Shown: positions 1 to 9,233 of the stretch, in pieces
Numbering within the stretch: position 1 is the first letter of the stretch
How the letters are laid out: every line of letters begins with the position of its first letter
Assembly: GCA_030068145.1 (NCBI GenBank)
Contig: JAPJBO010001108.1
Coordinates: 1-64,000 of the forward strand
Origin: Diplonema papillatum
Lineage: Eukaryota; Euglenozoa; Diplonemea; Diplonemida; Diplonemidae
Direction: 5' to 3'
DNA: 64,000 bases
Position numbers and translations under genes: made by a program
The notes under the pieces: generated by a model
The model's input: only the letters and a program-made list of their open reading frames with translations
Database searches by the model: none
What the model was told of the DNA's origin: nothing

Positions 1-767
1 TCGTGATCCACTGGCCCCAGGCCGTGCCGGCTCACCCCGAGGGTAAGAAGGCAGCAGTCAGAATCTCTGGTGCATGCCCAGGACCGTACGATGAGGAGAG
101 ACCGGAAGGTACCATGTACATGTTCCCTGTGAACAAAGACGGATACTACACCAGCGACGACAAGTCGCACTACGTCGAGACATACCACGCGATGGAAGAC
201 CTCGTTGACCAGGGACTCGTGAGGAGCTTGGGTATCTCGAACTTCAACAAACAGCAGACCCGGGAGATTGTTCAGAACGTGAAGAAGCACCCCGTGTGTG
301 TGGTCCAGAACGAGATCCACCCGTACTTCCAGCAGAAGGACTACGTCGACTTCTGCCACTTCAACAACATTGTTGTGCAGGCGTTCTCGCCGCTTGGCTC
401 CGGTGACAGACCCGCGTGCTTCACCAAGGACAGCGACCCGACGCCTGTGTTGGAGAACGAGACGATCCTGGCCATCGCGAAGAAGCACAACAAGACTACC
501 GCCCAGGTGGTCGTCAGGTGGCACATCCAGAGGGGTGTCTCGTCGGTGCCGAAGTCGATCACGCCGAGCCGCGTGGCGTCCAATTTCGAAGTCTTCGACT
601 TCTCGCTGGATGCCGCCGACATGCAGAACATCGCGGACATGAACGTCGGCTGGCAGTTCCTCCTGTGGGACGCCACCGCCATGCACCCCGACTACCCGTT
701 CAAGGAGTCCCTCCCGTACGGTCACACCATCCCCAAAGCCCCGGGGACCACCACAGCCAGTGCCTGA
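1..767 (+). CDS. Aldo-keto reductase copy 1, C-terminal part (cut by window edge)
   Basis: This is the 3' two thirds of an aldo-keto reductase gene; the reading frame enters with codons from base 3 and stops at TGA 765-767. The first residues, VIHWPQA, align with residue 118 of the complete copies at 12023 and 23483, so the catalytic His (IHWP) is present while Asp, Tyr and Lys lie outside the window. The NADPH-binding signature VPKSITPSR is intact. It has diverged from the other two copies: tracts near the middle and at the C-terminus differ (ASNFEVFDFSLDAADM instead of AANRDMFDFALDAEDM, and a tail ending GTTTASA). There is no sign of decay in what is visible. AKRs reduce aldehydes and ketones, sugars included, with NAD(P)H in the cytosol; substrate cannot be read from sequence. 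Confidence 0.93.
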   Translation, partial: VIHWPQAVPAHPEGKKAAVRISGACPGPYDEERPEGTMYMFPVNKDGYYTSDDKSHYVETYHAMEDLVDQGLVRSLGISNFNKQQTREIVQNVKKHPVCVVQNEIHPYFQQKDYVDFCHFNNIVVQAFSPLGSGDRPACFTKDSDPTPVLENETILAIAKKHNKTTAQVVVRWHIQRGVSSVPKSITPSRVASNFEVFDFSLDAADMQNIADMNVGWQFLLWDATAMHPDYPFKESLPYGHTIPKAPGTTTASA

Positions 768-780
768 GAAGGACAAACGC

Positions 781-885
781 AAAAACCACCCAGTACGTAT
801 TAGCTTCAAAAGAACCCATTCGACGAAGGTCACCCGGAGACTCTAAAATTCCGGATTTCTTAACCGAGCTACAACTCTAAAAACT
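781..885 (+). repeat. Dispersed repeat family M, copy 1
   Basis: The core AAGGTCACCCGGAGACTCTA and its flanks (CAGTACGTATTAGCTT upstream, CCGGATT and CGAGCTACAACTCTAAAA downstream) recur at 31398-31505, more loosely at 1049-1130 and 27405-27436, and inverted at 23103-23190. It starts just after the AKR stop codon. No ends or coding capacity are visible. It could be part of a transposon end or of a shared 3' region. Confidence 0.6.
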
Positions 886-1623
886 CGGCGTCGGTAGCAA
901 GAAGCACAGAAATGGCAAGCCGCGTAGGAAATAAGAGCGCGCGCTGAAATAAGTCGAATAGTCGGCAACAGGCAACGAAGACACACACACACACACAAGT
1001 ACACGTACTGCCACTACAGCAGATACGATACGCACACTAACATACTATACCTTAAAGGAATCTTTACGACAATGGTCACCCGGAGACCATAACCCCCCGG
1101 ATCCCTAAGCGAACTTGCAATCTATAAAGCGGCTCAGCTCTGGCCAGCGCCTCTCTGGTATCATGCTAGTTTGCCACCTCCTGCTCAAACTGCGAGGACA
1201 AAGAACATTCCCTTTCGACGCTCGGAAGCTGTGATGACTACCACTGCCTGTCTCGAGGCCCTGTTTTCTCACGGACACGTCGATGCAGAAAATCGCCATT
1301 CTCTGCATCCTATCCTCCGACTTCCGCAAGAGAGATCCCAACCCTGCTTCGAACTCCCTCCTCTCCGGAAATACGACGAACGTTAAAATGGTTCCAACTT
1401 GAAAGATTCGTCTTTTACTAACTGCCGTGGCACCAGCAGCAGCCTCGTTGGCTAGCCACGGTAGTGGCGACGGCCGCCTTCGTAGGTGAACCGTTCACCT
1501 GTTCACGGTTCGCGGTCGCGCCGGTTCCATGCTTTTCCCACGCGTTACCTATGGAAGTATGCCAAAAGGGGGAGGAGGGGAATTCTGGTCACAGTGCGAT
1601 GCTGTGCATGTGGGGATTCTATA
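886..1623. other. Gene-free spacer with family M copy and (AC)n
   Basis: I see no gene. The stretch holds an (AC)n microsatellite at 981-998 and a diverged family M copy at 1049-1130 (ATGGTCACCCGGAGACC). Short open frames on both strands have no recognisable features. Confidence 0.5.
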
Positions 1624-2397
1624 TACCGTAATTGGATTAAATGTTGAACCCGGTAAAACCTGGGACACCTGGGGCTGGGAAGTAACCTCTTCATCGGGAT
1701 GAAGGACACCATATACGCATACGGGACGACCACCGATGTTACTGTGAGCAAATCTGTCCCAGGGGTTTCCCGGTTCGGCATTCTTTTGCCAAACATGCAA
1801 TGTTGGATGACATAAGAACGCGTCACAGGCCATCCACGGCGTTTCCTTGCGCCCTGTACCAAGAAACACACGTCCAGGGCAAAGCGTTTTCAACGAAAAA
1901 CAATTCTCTCCCTTCATCATCTTCCGGTTTCAACCGTGGTTAGCCAGTGATGCGTCATATTCTTTTGAAAGTATGCCAACACTGCAGGGAATAGTTGACT
2001 AGACCTCTTGAGTTTGTGCTAACCACGAATTGGGGAGTCGGGAGAACCTACAAAGCCAAAGGCAGGACCGACCCCCCCGTTCGCGAGAAAAAGCGAAGAA
2101 CAAAACACCATCTTTTTTCCATCTTTTGTCAAGAGCCTGCAACTCAACTATTCCCGGATTTTGCGACTTTGCGTACTTTGCAGAACATCGCGACCCTGGT
2201 GCTTGCCCGCGCCTTGGGGTGCTCAATACTCAGCTCGACCCCTAGATGCCGCTGTCATGGGAGGCTGCAGGACCACCACTCTCGCAGTCACGCAGGAGAC
2301 TATCTGGGAGACCCCCCGGGTGTCCCAGGGTTTACCCGGTCTGTGTCATTTACCCGTTCCAGCTTTAGTCCAGTTCAACATTATTCCAATTACGGTA
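1624..2397. repeat. Inverted-repeat pair, possible decayed TIR element
   Basis: The sequence at 1624-1675 (TACCGTAATTGGATTAA, then CCTGGGACACC) is matched in reverse complement at 2311-2397 (GGTGTCCCAGGG, then TTCCAATTACGGTA). The interior carries open frames of up to 219 codons without recognisable domains. No target-site duplication was found, so an element is inferred from the inverted ends only. Confidence 0.4.
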
Positions 2398-2875
2398 AGC
2401 AGCACGGACCGCTAAACGGAGAGAAACGGGATTGTGCACTAGATTCTAGAAGGCGTTCCGGATGGATTTGGGCCCCCATTCGGCCTCAGAATACGGAGTT
2501 CCGAGGTTGTGGGTCGCATGCCCCATTCTTCCGCCTCCCCCTTTTGGCCCTACGGAACGCGTTTTTTTACACAACGTACGCGCCAGCGGCGAGTCAGCGC
2601 TGCCTAGCGAGTCGCAGTCACAATCAGGGCGGGGGCCCTGAGTTTTTTAACTGATTGCTCGACACGGTTGTCGGGGACTCCCCTCCGTGACGGATTCGCC
2701 TGTGCTCTAGTAGCATCGGTGGTCCTGGCTGTGACGAGCTACGGACAGCCGCCCGACAAACCAGACTCACACCGCTGTCATGTCTGCAGACACTCAGGCT
2801 CCGCGCTGATGATGGTCCGCCTTCTGTGTCCGCGGCCTAAAGGACCGAAACACGGCGCAGACGGGACTAGTGCGG
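2398..2875. other. Spacer without recognised gene
   Basis: Nothing coding is recognised. The segment near 2535-2580 (CCCCTTTTGGCCCTACGGAA) is a diverged relative of the 70-bp unit repeated at 6294-6503. Confidence 0.4.
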
Positions 2876-2903
2876 TTTTTTTTTTTTTTTTTTTTTTTTT
2901 TTT
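2876..2903 (+). repeat. Poly-T tract (28 T) abutting the LINE target site
   Basis: An uninterrupted run of 28 T ends immediately before the left copy of the LINE target-site duplication. It may be the poly(A) tail of an older minus-strand insertion or simply the pre-insertion target context. Confidence 0.7.
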
Positions 2904-2913
2904 GGTATAGAGC

Positions 2914-5694
2914 TGGGCGACTGAACAACACGCACATCAGTTGGCCCTCAGTGCTCTGTTAGATCGTGTCCGCGACAACGAGTACTGTGTAGTTGCGGGC
3001 GACTTCAACGCTGCACTACAACCCGGCGAAGGCAACGCGAGACATGAGGCGCCAGAAAGCGTGGGACACCGGCGCTCGCCTGAAATGGCGGAGGCATCAA
3101 GATGCCTAGGCGACCTCATGCACGCTAATGATCTCGTGAGTGCGGCGACCATGAGACAACACAGCGCGCGACCAACGTGGAGAAATCGCATGATTGACCA
3201 CGTATGCCTGAAGCTGCGCTACGGCAGCAGTGTGCAGCAAGTGCGCACTTACGAACCTAGCCGGTGGTTCAATACCCTCGTCTCCGATCACAAGATGGTC
3301 GAGGTGACCCTTCGGGTCAGATACGCGGACCCGAGGAGGCCCGCACCCCCAAAGCCCGACTTCGCTAGCGTCGCAAGGAGCGCGCCACTAGAAGCGAAGA
3401 TAGCAGATACTCTCACCCGTGCAGCCACGTATGAGGAGTTCTGCAGTTTGTCACGGTCCCTTGTTGGTGAGCTGCCGCGGCTACCGACACCAGAGCTCGA
3501 GGAAGCCTTGCTGGGACCGCCGGAAGGAGGCAACGCGGACTACAACGCTGCAGCCGCACGCCCTGTAGCCACCTTGCTGCGTTTCTTTGAAGAACATCGG
3601 GGTGACAGCCCCCACGCAGCCTGGAAGGCCCTTTCCTGCCTATGGAAGAGTCGTGCCTGTCTCCCCCCTCTGTCAAAGGGGGAGTACGATGAGCACTTCC
3701 GAGCTCTCCGCAGACAACACGGTGATTGTGAGGACACATCCGCGATACCACGACTAATAGCCAGAAACCTTGACTGGAAGACAGAACCGCCCACGATCTC
3801 TGAAGTTGCGGGTGCCTCTCGTAGGCTTAAGGTCAGCAAGGCGGCCGGTCCGGATGGAGTTCCGAACGCATTCTTGCGCGTCCCTGACGTACAAGAAAAG
3901 GTCACCGAGTTTTGTCGGGAGGCGTACATGCAGGCACCGCCTGCAGAGTGGATGCGGTCTGAGACCCAACCGCTGTACAAGAAAGGCAACCGGCGTGATT
4001 TAGGGAACTACCGCCAAATCACCCTCGCATCGTGCTGCGGGAAGCTGTACAACGCAGTACTGCGAGGGAGGATCCGGCAGGCCCTACGTGACCAAATTGG
4101 GCAAGTTGACAGCGTCCTTCTTCCAACACAGAATGGGGGAAGGCCGGGCAGGGGCACGTCTGAACACGTCCTCTGCCTGAGAAGCGTAGTACAGCAGATC
4201 AGGATGGAAAAGGAAGGCGAAGCTTTTTTAGTGTTCGTAGACTTTTCGACCGCTTTCGACAGCGTTTTCTGGTCCGCATTGGAAAAGCTTCTCGGAGCCT
4301 ACGGTGTACCGGATTCGCTCCGGAGTGCTATCATTAGTACATACCGTGGGGCGACAACACAGGTTCGCACGCCACATGGCCTAACTGAGGCCATCGAGCT
4401 TTGCTCGGGCGTCCTCCAAGGGGACACATTGGCCCCAACGCTGTTCAACCTCGTGATCGATGCGATCATGAGAGAAGTTGAGGGGGTGGACATTCCGAAC
4501 GCGGGCGTGTGCTTTGGTCCTACGTGTGGACGATGGCATATCCGCCTAAAGCACCTTGAATTTGTCGATGACATTGTTCTAATAGCCCGATCCGCAGCAG
4601 CAGCCAGAGTGCTCCTGCACAAGCTCACTGCGGCAGCCGCGAAGTATGGCCTGAAGGTCAACTACGGCGTAGGCAAGACAGAGGTAGTCGTCCTGGGTTC
4701 GCCAGTTGTACGTACCGTAACGCGTCCAGATGGGGCCTCCCTCCGTGAGGTTCCGGACTACAAATACCTCGGCTCCATGCTCGTGGACAGCAGAGCGGAT
4801 TTCCTACGGAACAAGTCTTTGGCCTGGGTAGCAGTACACAGACTGAAGTCTGTTTGGCGGTCCACGATTAGGCTCGACCTAAAGGTTTTGTTTTTCAAAA
4901 CGCTCGTGGTTCCCGTCTTTCTGTCAGGCGCCGAAACTTGGATCGTTGGCACTTCCCTGCTTCCTGAGATCTCTGGAGCATACACTTGTCTAGTTCGGTT
5001 TGTTCGAGGCATTAAGGTCTACAGTCGCGAAACGCGCTGTAGCAACAATGACCTCTTTGCGGATCAGTTCCCGAGGATCGAAGTTGAGTTGCAGAGAAAG
5101 CGGCTCCGCTTCGCTGGGCACTGCCTGAGGGCGGACCAGCCCGCGTCGAGCGTGCTTCTTGCAACGACGCGTCGAAAGAAGAAACGCGGTCGACCTCCGC
5201 TTTCTTATCTCGATGTGCTCCAACGCGACCTCGGCATGTCGAACACTGAGGAGATCCGGGAGCTGATGGCAGACAGGGTAGCGTGGGAGGTCCAGCGGGT
5301 GGTGGAGGCCACCAGGCAGAGAACCGTGCGGCCGCCGCGGAAGACGCGGAAAGGCATGAAGGCACGTGGGACCGGATCCGGACGACCCCGGAAGCGCGTG
5401 ATCTCGCAGGCTGCGCGGCGCATGCGCAAGGTTAATGCGCTGAAGTACATCGACCAACTCATTTGTGCGGCACCGACCTGCCACGTTCAAGCTTGCTCCG
5501 ACCACTGCACCCTCTGCCGACACTCGCTAGCCGTCGATGCTCATGACGGCAGCCCCATCCTGAAGTGCAAATACTGCCGACGCGTCACTGCTGCTGTGTG
5601 CGCTCGGATTGGCGCCGCTCAAGCGGCCACATTATGTCACTCGTTTGTTTGTAAAGACTGCTCCGTTCTTCTCCCCGACTTGTTCCCGGATTAG
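2914..5694 (+). CDS. LINE endonuclease/reverse transcriptase ORF, 5'-truncated
   Basis: The frame is open from the left TSD to TAG at 5692-5694 and lacks a natural start, because the N-terminal part of the APE-type endonuclease is missing. What remains, numbered from base 2941, is: endonuclease motifs AGDFNAAL (about residue 19) and SDHKMVEV (about 115); RT finger motifs AAGPDGVPNAF (about 301) and GNYRQITLAS; catalytic FVDFSTAFD (432), GVLQGDTLAP (490) and FVDD (541, a variant of F/YADD); thumb motifs KYLGSML and SGAETW; then RLRFAGHCLR and RGRPPLSYLDVLQRDL, typical of RTE-like elements. The C-terminus has a Cys/His-rich region from about 842 (CHVQAC, CTLC, CKYC, CKDC) that may bind nucleic acid. 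The protein copies element RNA into DNA at a nicked target. Confidence 0.92.
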   Translation, partial: WATEQHAHQLALSALLDRVRDNEYCVVAGDFNAALQPGEGNARHEAPESVGHRRSPEMAEASRCLGDLMHANDLVSAATMRQHSARPTWRNRMIDHVCLKLRYGSSVQQVRTYEPSRWFNTLVSDHKMVEVTLRVRYADPRRPAPPKPDFASVARSAPLEAKIADTLTRAATYEEFCSLSRSLVGELPRLPTPELEEALLGPPEGGNADYNAAAARPVATLLRFFEEHRGDSPHAAWKALSCLWKSRACLPPLSKGEYDEHFRALRRQHGDCEDTSAIPRLIARNLDWKTEPPTISEVAGASRRLKVSKAAGPDGVPNAFLRVPDVQEKVTEFCREAYMQAPPAEWMRSETQPLYKKGNRRDLGNYRQITLASCCGKLYNAVLRGRIRQALRDQIGQVDSVLLPTQNGGRPGRGTSEHVLCLRSVVQQIRMEKEGEAFLVFVDFSTAFDSVFWSALEKLLGAYGVPDSLRSAIISTYRGATTQVRTPHGLTEAIELCSGVLQGDTLAPTLFNLVIDAIMREVEGVDIPNAGVCFGPTCGRWHIRLKHLEFVDDIVLIARSAAAARVLLHKLTAAAAKYGLKVNYGVGKTEVVVLGSPVVRTVTRPDGASLREVPDYKYLGSMLVDSRADFLRNKSLAWVAVHRLKSVWRSTIRLDLKVLFFKTLVVPVFLSGAETWIVGTSLLPEISGAYTCLVRFVRGIKVYSRETRCSNNDLFADQFPRIEVELQRKRLRFAGHCLRADQPASSVLLATTRRKKKRGRPPLSYLDVLQRDLGMSNTEEIRELMADRVAWEVQRVVEATRQRTVRPPRKTRKGMKARGTGSGRPRKRVISQAARRMRKVNALKYIDQLICAAPTCHVQACSDHCTLCRHSLAVDAHDGSPILKCKYCRRVTAAVCARIGAAQAATLCHSFVCKDCSVLLPDLFPD

Positions 5695-5719
5695 GATGAC
5701 ACATACTACTGCTACTACT
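2915..5719 (+). mobile_element. 5'-truncated non-LTR retrotransposon (LINE) with 11-bp TSD
   Basis: The insertion is bounded by the direct repeat GGTATAGAGCT at 2904-2914 and 5720-5730, as expected of target-primed reverse transcription. The 5' end breaks into the middle of the endonuclease domain, the usual 5' truncation. The 3' end after the stop codon is not poly(A) but a TAC/ACT-rich microsatellite (ACATACTACTGCTACTACT), like the simple-repeat tails of RTE and I-type elements. The single long frame inside is uninterrupted, which suggests recent insertion, but with the 5' end lost the copy is not autonomous. Confidence 0.88.
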
Positions 5720-5975
5720 GGTATAGAGCTCACTAGGACAACAAACGGAGGCTGGGCCTTAGCCTTTTGAGAGGGAAACATCGGGAACATGAATGTACCT
5801 GGCCATCCTTTAGCTCCGTTAGGTCGGGAGGAGGAACGGTTTCCGGGGTGCCTTGTTGTCGGCTCCGGTTAGAAGTCCGGTTGGGGAGCTTCTTTCTGGC
5901 TCGTGCCGTGGCCCGAGAGGGGAAGTTCAGGGAGGGAATGCTGGAGCAGTTGCACGCGCGGTGTTGAGCGCATAT

Positions 5976-6187
5976 CATGCAGGGTCAAAACCTTGTGTCT
6001 TTTCGAAAATGGCAAAAAAAAAATTTCCGGAAAAAAATTGGGATTTTTGAATTTTAAAAGTTTGGAACAAACTCTGCAATAATTTTTGAGGAAGTTGAGC
6101 AAAAATCTTTGTTTCCGAAAAAGTTTTTAGGGCTCCATCGGCCCCGCGGGAGCGTTTTAAAAAGACACAAGGTTTTGACCCTGCATG
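5976..6187. mobile_element. 212-bp MITE with 28-bp terminal inverted repeats
   Basis: CATGCAGGGTCAAAACCTTG (continuing TGTCTTTT) at 5976-6003 is mirrored at 6160-6187. The interior is AT-rich and non-coding. A second copy matching the right part in reverse orientation lies at 62913-63046. Size, inverted ends and multiple copies fit a non-autonomous DNA transposon. No clear target duplication was identified. Confidence 0.75.
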
Positions 6188-6205
6188 CTGCACCTTGTCC
6201 GGGAG

Positions 6206-6258
6206 CCAACTACACCTTGTCGGACAAGGTGTAGTTGGGTGCCGGACAAGGTGTAGTT
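6206..6258. repeat. Perfect 16-bp-arm hairpin plus third arm
   Basis: CCAACTACACCTTGTC at 6206-6221 is followed after one base by its exact reverse complement (6223-6238), and a further arm GGACAAGGTGTAGTTGGG follows. It abuts the MITE at 5976-6187. It may be the end of another element; no function is assigned. Confidence 0.7.
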
Positions 6259-6293
6259 GGGCCAATCCAAAATAGCCAGGGGCCAAATGATAT

Positions 6294-6503
6294 CACGTTC
6301 TTGCAAACTCCCCGTTTTGGCCCTACAGAACGCGTCTTTTTCACAACGTATGCAGCTTCCAAGCACGTTCTTGCAAACTCCCCGTTTTGGCCCTACAGAA
6401 CGCGTCTTTTTCACAACGTATGCAGCTTCCAAGCACGTTCTTGCAAACTCCCCGTTTTGGCCCTACAGAACGCGTCTTTTTCACAACGTATGCAGCTTCC
6501 AAG
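6294..6503 (+). repeat. Three tandem 70-bp repeats
   Basis: Three essentially identical units start at 6294, 6364 and 6434 with CACGTTCTTGCAAACTCCCC; each contains CCTACAGAACGCGTC and ends in GCAGCTTCCAAG. Near-identity points to recent amplification. A diverged single copy is at about 2535-2580. Confidence 0.9.
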
Positions 6504-6583
6504 CTTCTTTCAAGCCTGTTGGCAAAACCCCGTCTCAATCATTCCTTTCTCTCGGTCTTGCAGAACTGCCAGCCGGAAAAGGC

Positions 6584-6733
6584 ATGCGATGCGAACAGAC
6601 ATTACGAGAACTTCGTCATTTTCTCCGCGAAGACGGACAAGGGTGGCTAGACGAAGACTATTGGCACTGGGATTGCCCCACTGCAAACGGCACGTTACAC
6701 GAGATTGTGAGCCTTCAAGACACTTGTCCTTGA
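6584..6733 (+). CDS. Possible 49-residue coding remnant or terminal exon, unknown
   Basis: The open frame MRCEQTLRELRHFLREDG, then a segment with GWLDEDYWHWDCP, ends at TGA 6731-6733. It is preceded by TTGCAG at 6558-6563, which could be a splice acceptor. The composition is protein-like, but I recognise no family and see no partner exon, so it may be a chance frame. Confidence 0.22.
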   Translation: MRCEQTLRELRHFLREDGQGWLDEDYWHWDCPTANGTLHEIVSLQDTCP

Positions 6734-6854
6734 AAAGAGGATACTCATCAATATCAAAAGAACGGAATCACACAACACACACAGCATACACCCACACACA
6801 AGCGTGGTAGTACTATCGTGAAGGGCGGCACCACGTTAAAACGGGTTTGTCCGC

Positions 6855-6962
6855 AACACACCCACACACACTGTGACGCCGAAGATGTCCGCGTCGCAAC
6901 AGGCGCGGCGGAAACTGCTGGAGGAGCGGGAGCAGGGTTACGACGCGTCGCATGGGTTATGA
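6855..6962 (+). pseudogene. Detached 5' fragment of the coiled-coil gene
   Basis: The leader ACACACCCACACACACTG, the ATG at 6885 and the first codons (MSASQQARRK, EEREQ) repeat the start of the gene at 8388, after which the sequence diverges and stops at TGA 6960-6962 (25 codons). The fragment carries the upstream leader as well as the start codon and lies about 1.5 kb upstream of the intact gene, so it looks like a broken local duplicate. Confidence 0.75.
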
Positions 6963-8387
6963 CAGGGTTCACACGCCAGCAGACGGGAGAGCCATGCAAA
7001 CAGAAGAAACTGTCCATATAATTGCTCGCAGTAGGCGATCAAACTTGTGAAGGGCTGGTACTAGAGCGTGAACCGACTTGTGTGTGCTTCAACCGAACCA
7101 AGCTGTAATCATGCAATAATAAACAACAGAAACAGAACCGTGCTTGCATGTTGTCGTGTAAGCCCTAAACCCCCTCTGTCCCACTTGGGTGCCATCCGGA
7201 AGAGAACGAAGATAGAAGAGCAGCGACCGCAGATTTGGTGCTTGGGGTGCAAGTTGGTACCGGCAGTGATGCGGGCACTGGTGAAACAGACAGACGGTTT
7301 CGCGATTGAATACGGTGATTGCGATTAGGAATGCGAGATCATCATCACCGAGGACCACTACAGAGAGAGATACCGGGTGTCGTTTGGCGAAAAAGGTTGC
7401 TCCAACTTTCTCGTGGTGAATCTTTGGGGCACTCCACTGTGCGAAGATTCACAGCACGCACAAGCTGGATTGGTGACTGTACCGAGGTAGGGGCGGTACA
7501 CTGGTCTTGGTCCTGAGGCAAAGAACCGAATGGTATCATGAAGGAGGCACGTGTTTAAGTCTTTGCTTGTTAACCTCCAAACGAGAGAAAACAAGACGCG
7601 ACTGGATAACGAGTGTACGCCTCGCCTCAAGTGTGGCCGAGTGCGGGCTCGAACTCTTGCGAATGAGAGCGAAAGTGACGACGAGAGTGAGAATGAGAGT
7701 GACCCGTGCGAGCCATTCTCGCAATTCCATCAAAAAGAGGACAAACTCCTGGCACTCGTACTCGTCGTCGTCACATCAGAACTGTCTATGGTACGTGAGA
7801 ATGTTCGTGTGGATGCACTTCGAGACGCTCTTGTTGGGCTACCTTATAAGAAGGGCCCCACCCCTCGTCACGAAATACCAGCGTCAAAGAAGCGTCGCAC
7901 TCGGAACAAGACCCTCTCCGGCGTACAAGAAAGAGCTGGGCTTCCCTTCTCTCGGCATTTCGACAGCAGTTTCGACTATTGTAACAGCTCTCAGCGCTTT
8001 ACGTTGTCACCAACAGGTGCGTTGCAACACGGTGGCAGGCTTTGGGACAGTTTTTGAAATCATGGCATTTAGTGTGTTTCTGTGTCTCGTGCTACTCAGA
8101 TATCCACTCAGTTTCTGTTTTTTTCATGGTTCAGCTTCATTCCTACTGCCATGGTTCCATGGGGACTCCCTAATCCCCTAAGAAAAAAATGACCCTTTGT
8201 GACGCTTTTTTGCCTTAGATTGACCCCCCCCCTACCCCCCCCCCCCCCCCCCCTTTAAGATGACCTTTCCCATTTCTTAACTCGAATTTCACCCAGGTCT
8301 CCCCCGCTTGGAGTTCCTCCGAGCAAACGGACGGAATCACACACAATACGCACCCACACAACACCCACACACACTGTTTAGCCGAAG
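6963..8387. other. Spacer without recognised gene
   Basis: The longest forward frames (7507-8181, and 7551-8057 with an acidic Ser/Glu/Asp stretch ESESDDESENESD) overlap each other in different frames and match nothing I know. A C homopolymer run lies at about 8225-8254. The last 60 bases before 8388 repeat the CA-rich leader seen at 6760-6880 and probably form the 5' leader of the coiled-coil gene. Confidence 0.4.
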
Positions 8388-9233
8388 ATGTCCGCGTCGC
8401 AACAGGCGCGGCGGAAACGGCGGGAGGAGCGGGAGCAGCACCGAGAGAGAGACCGCCTGCGCGGGGAAAACGACCTGCTGCGCGAGCACGTTGAGCGGAT
8501 CGCGGAGACCGGCGAGGAACACCGGCACAAAGTGGAAGACATGTTCCTCCAGGCGAAGGTCGACCAAGAGCGGCTCGAGGCCCGCCTTGCCCGGCTGGAG
8601 AGCGAGCGGGTGCTCCTCCAGAAGGAGGCCGCCGAAACCGGGGGACAGCTGCGCATCTCGCGCACCGCCCAGCGGGAACTCGCTGAGATGTGTGAATACC
8701 TTGAGCGCACGCTGGTCGACAACACGCGCGAACTCAGCGACTTGGCGGCCCAAGTGGCTGCGGATTCGGCGGAGTACATCCGCATGAACACGGAGGCAGA
8801 AACGGCCCATGCAGACTTGATCGCATGGGCGAGCGAGGCGGACGCTTTGAAACGGGCCCTCGCCGCAGAGCGGAGCCTCCTGCAAGCAGCGCGGAGGGAG
8901 AACCACGAGTGTGCGAGGCAGCACGCCAGCTACCTGGAGAAGGCGTCCCGCCTGAAGCAGTCTGCGCGCATTGCGGAGGGGAGCCGGGCGCAGGCGGCGG
9001 CCCGCATCGCGGAGCTGGCGGCGGAGGTCGCGCGCGTCGAAGAAGAGACGGTCGCGTTTTGCGACAAGGCGGTCGTGACCCTCCGCTGCCCTCTGGACGA
9101 CCCGCCCCTGACACCGCCCCGCTCTGTGCGCTCCATCCCCCCCGAGGAAGCCGACGAGAAGCGGCAAGCGTTCATCCGGGCGCAGGAGCTGAAGGCAAAC
9201 GACTACTTCGAAGACGAAGACGAGATGCTGTAA
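8388..9233 (+). CDS. Coiled-coil protein of unknown function
   Basis: This 281-residue intronless frame starts at ATG 8388, supported by the same start and leader being preserved in the fragment at 6885, and stops at TAA 9231-9233. The protein is almost wholly predicted coiled coil: a basic N-terminus (QARRKRREEREQHRERDRLR), heptad-rich Leu/Ala/Glu/Arg segments to about residue 230, then a Pro-rich hinge (PLDDPPLTPPRSVRSIPPEE) and an acidic end (FEDEDEML). There is no signal peptide, transmembrane segment or enzyme motif. It resembles structural or scaffold coiled coils in composition only. The 3' third of the gene is tandemly copied downstream in 707-bp units, so neighbouring frames are debris of this gene. 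High GC relative to flanks supports real coding. Confidence 0.75.
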   Translation: MSASQQARRKRREEREQHRERDRLRGENDLLREHVERIAETGEEHRHKVEDMFLQAKVDQERLEARLARLESERVLLQKEAAETGGQLRISRTAQRELAEMCEYLERTLVDNTRELSDLAAQVAADSAEYIRMNTEAETAHADLIAWASEADALKRALAAERSLLQAARRENHECARQHASYLEKASRLKQSARIAEGSRAQAAARIAELAAEVARVEEETVAFCDKAVVTLRCPLDDPPLTPPRSVRSIPPEEADEKRQAFIRAQELKANDYFEDEDEML

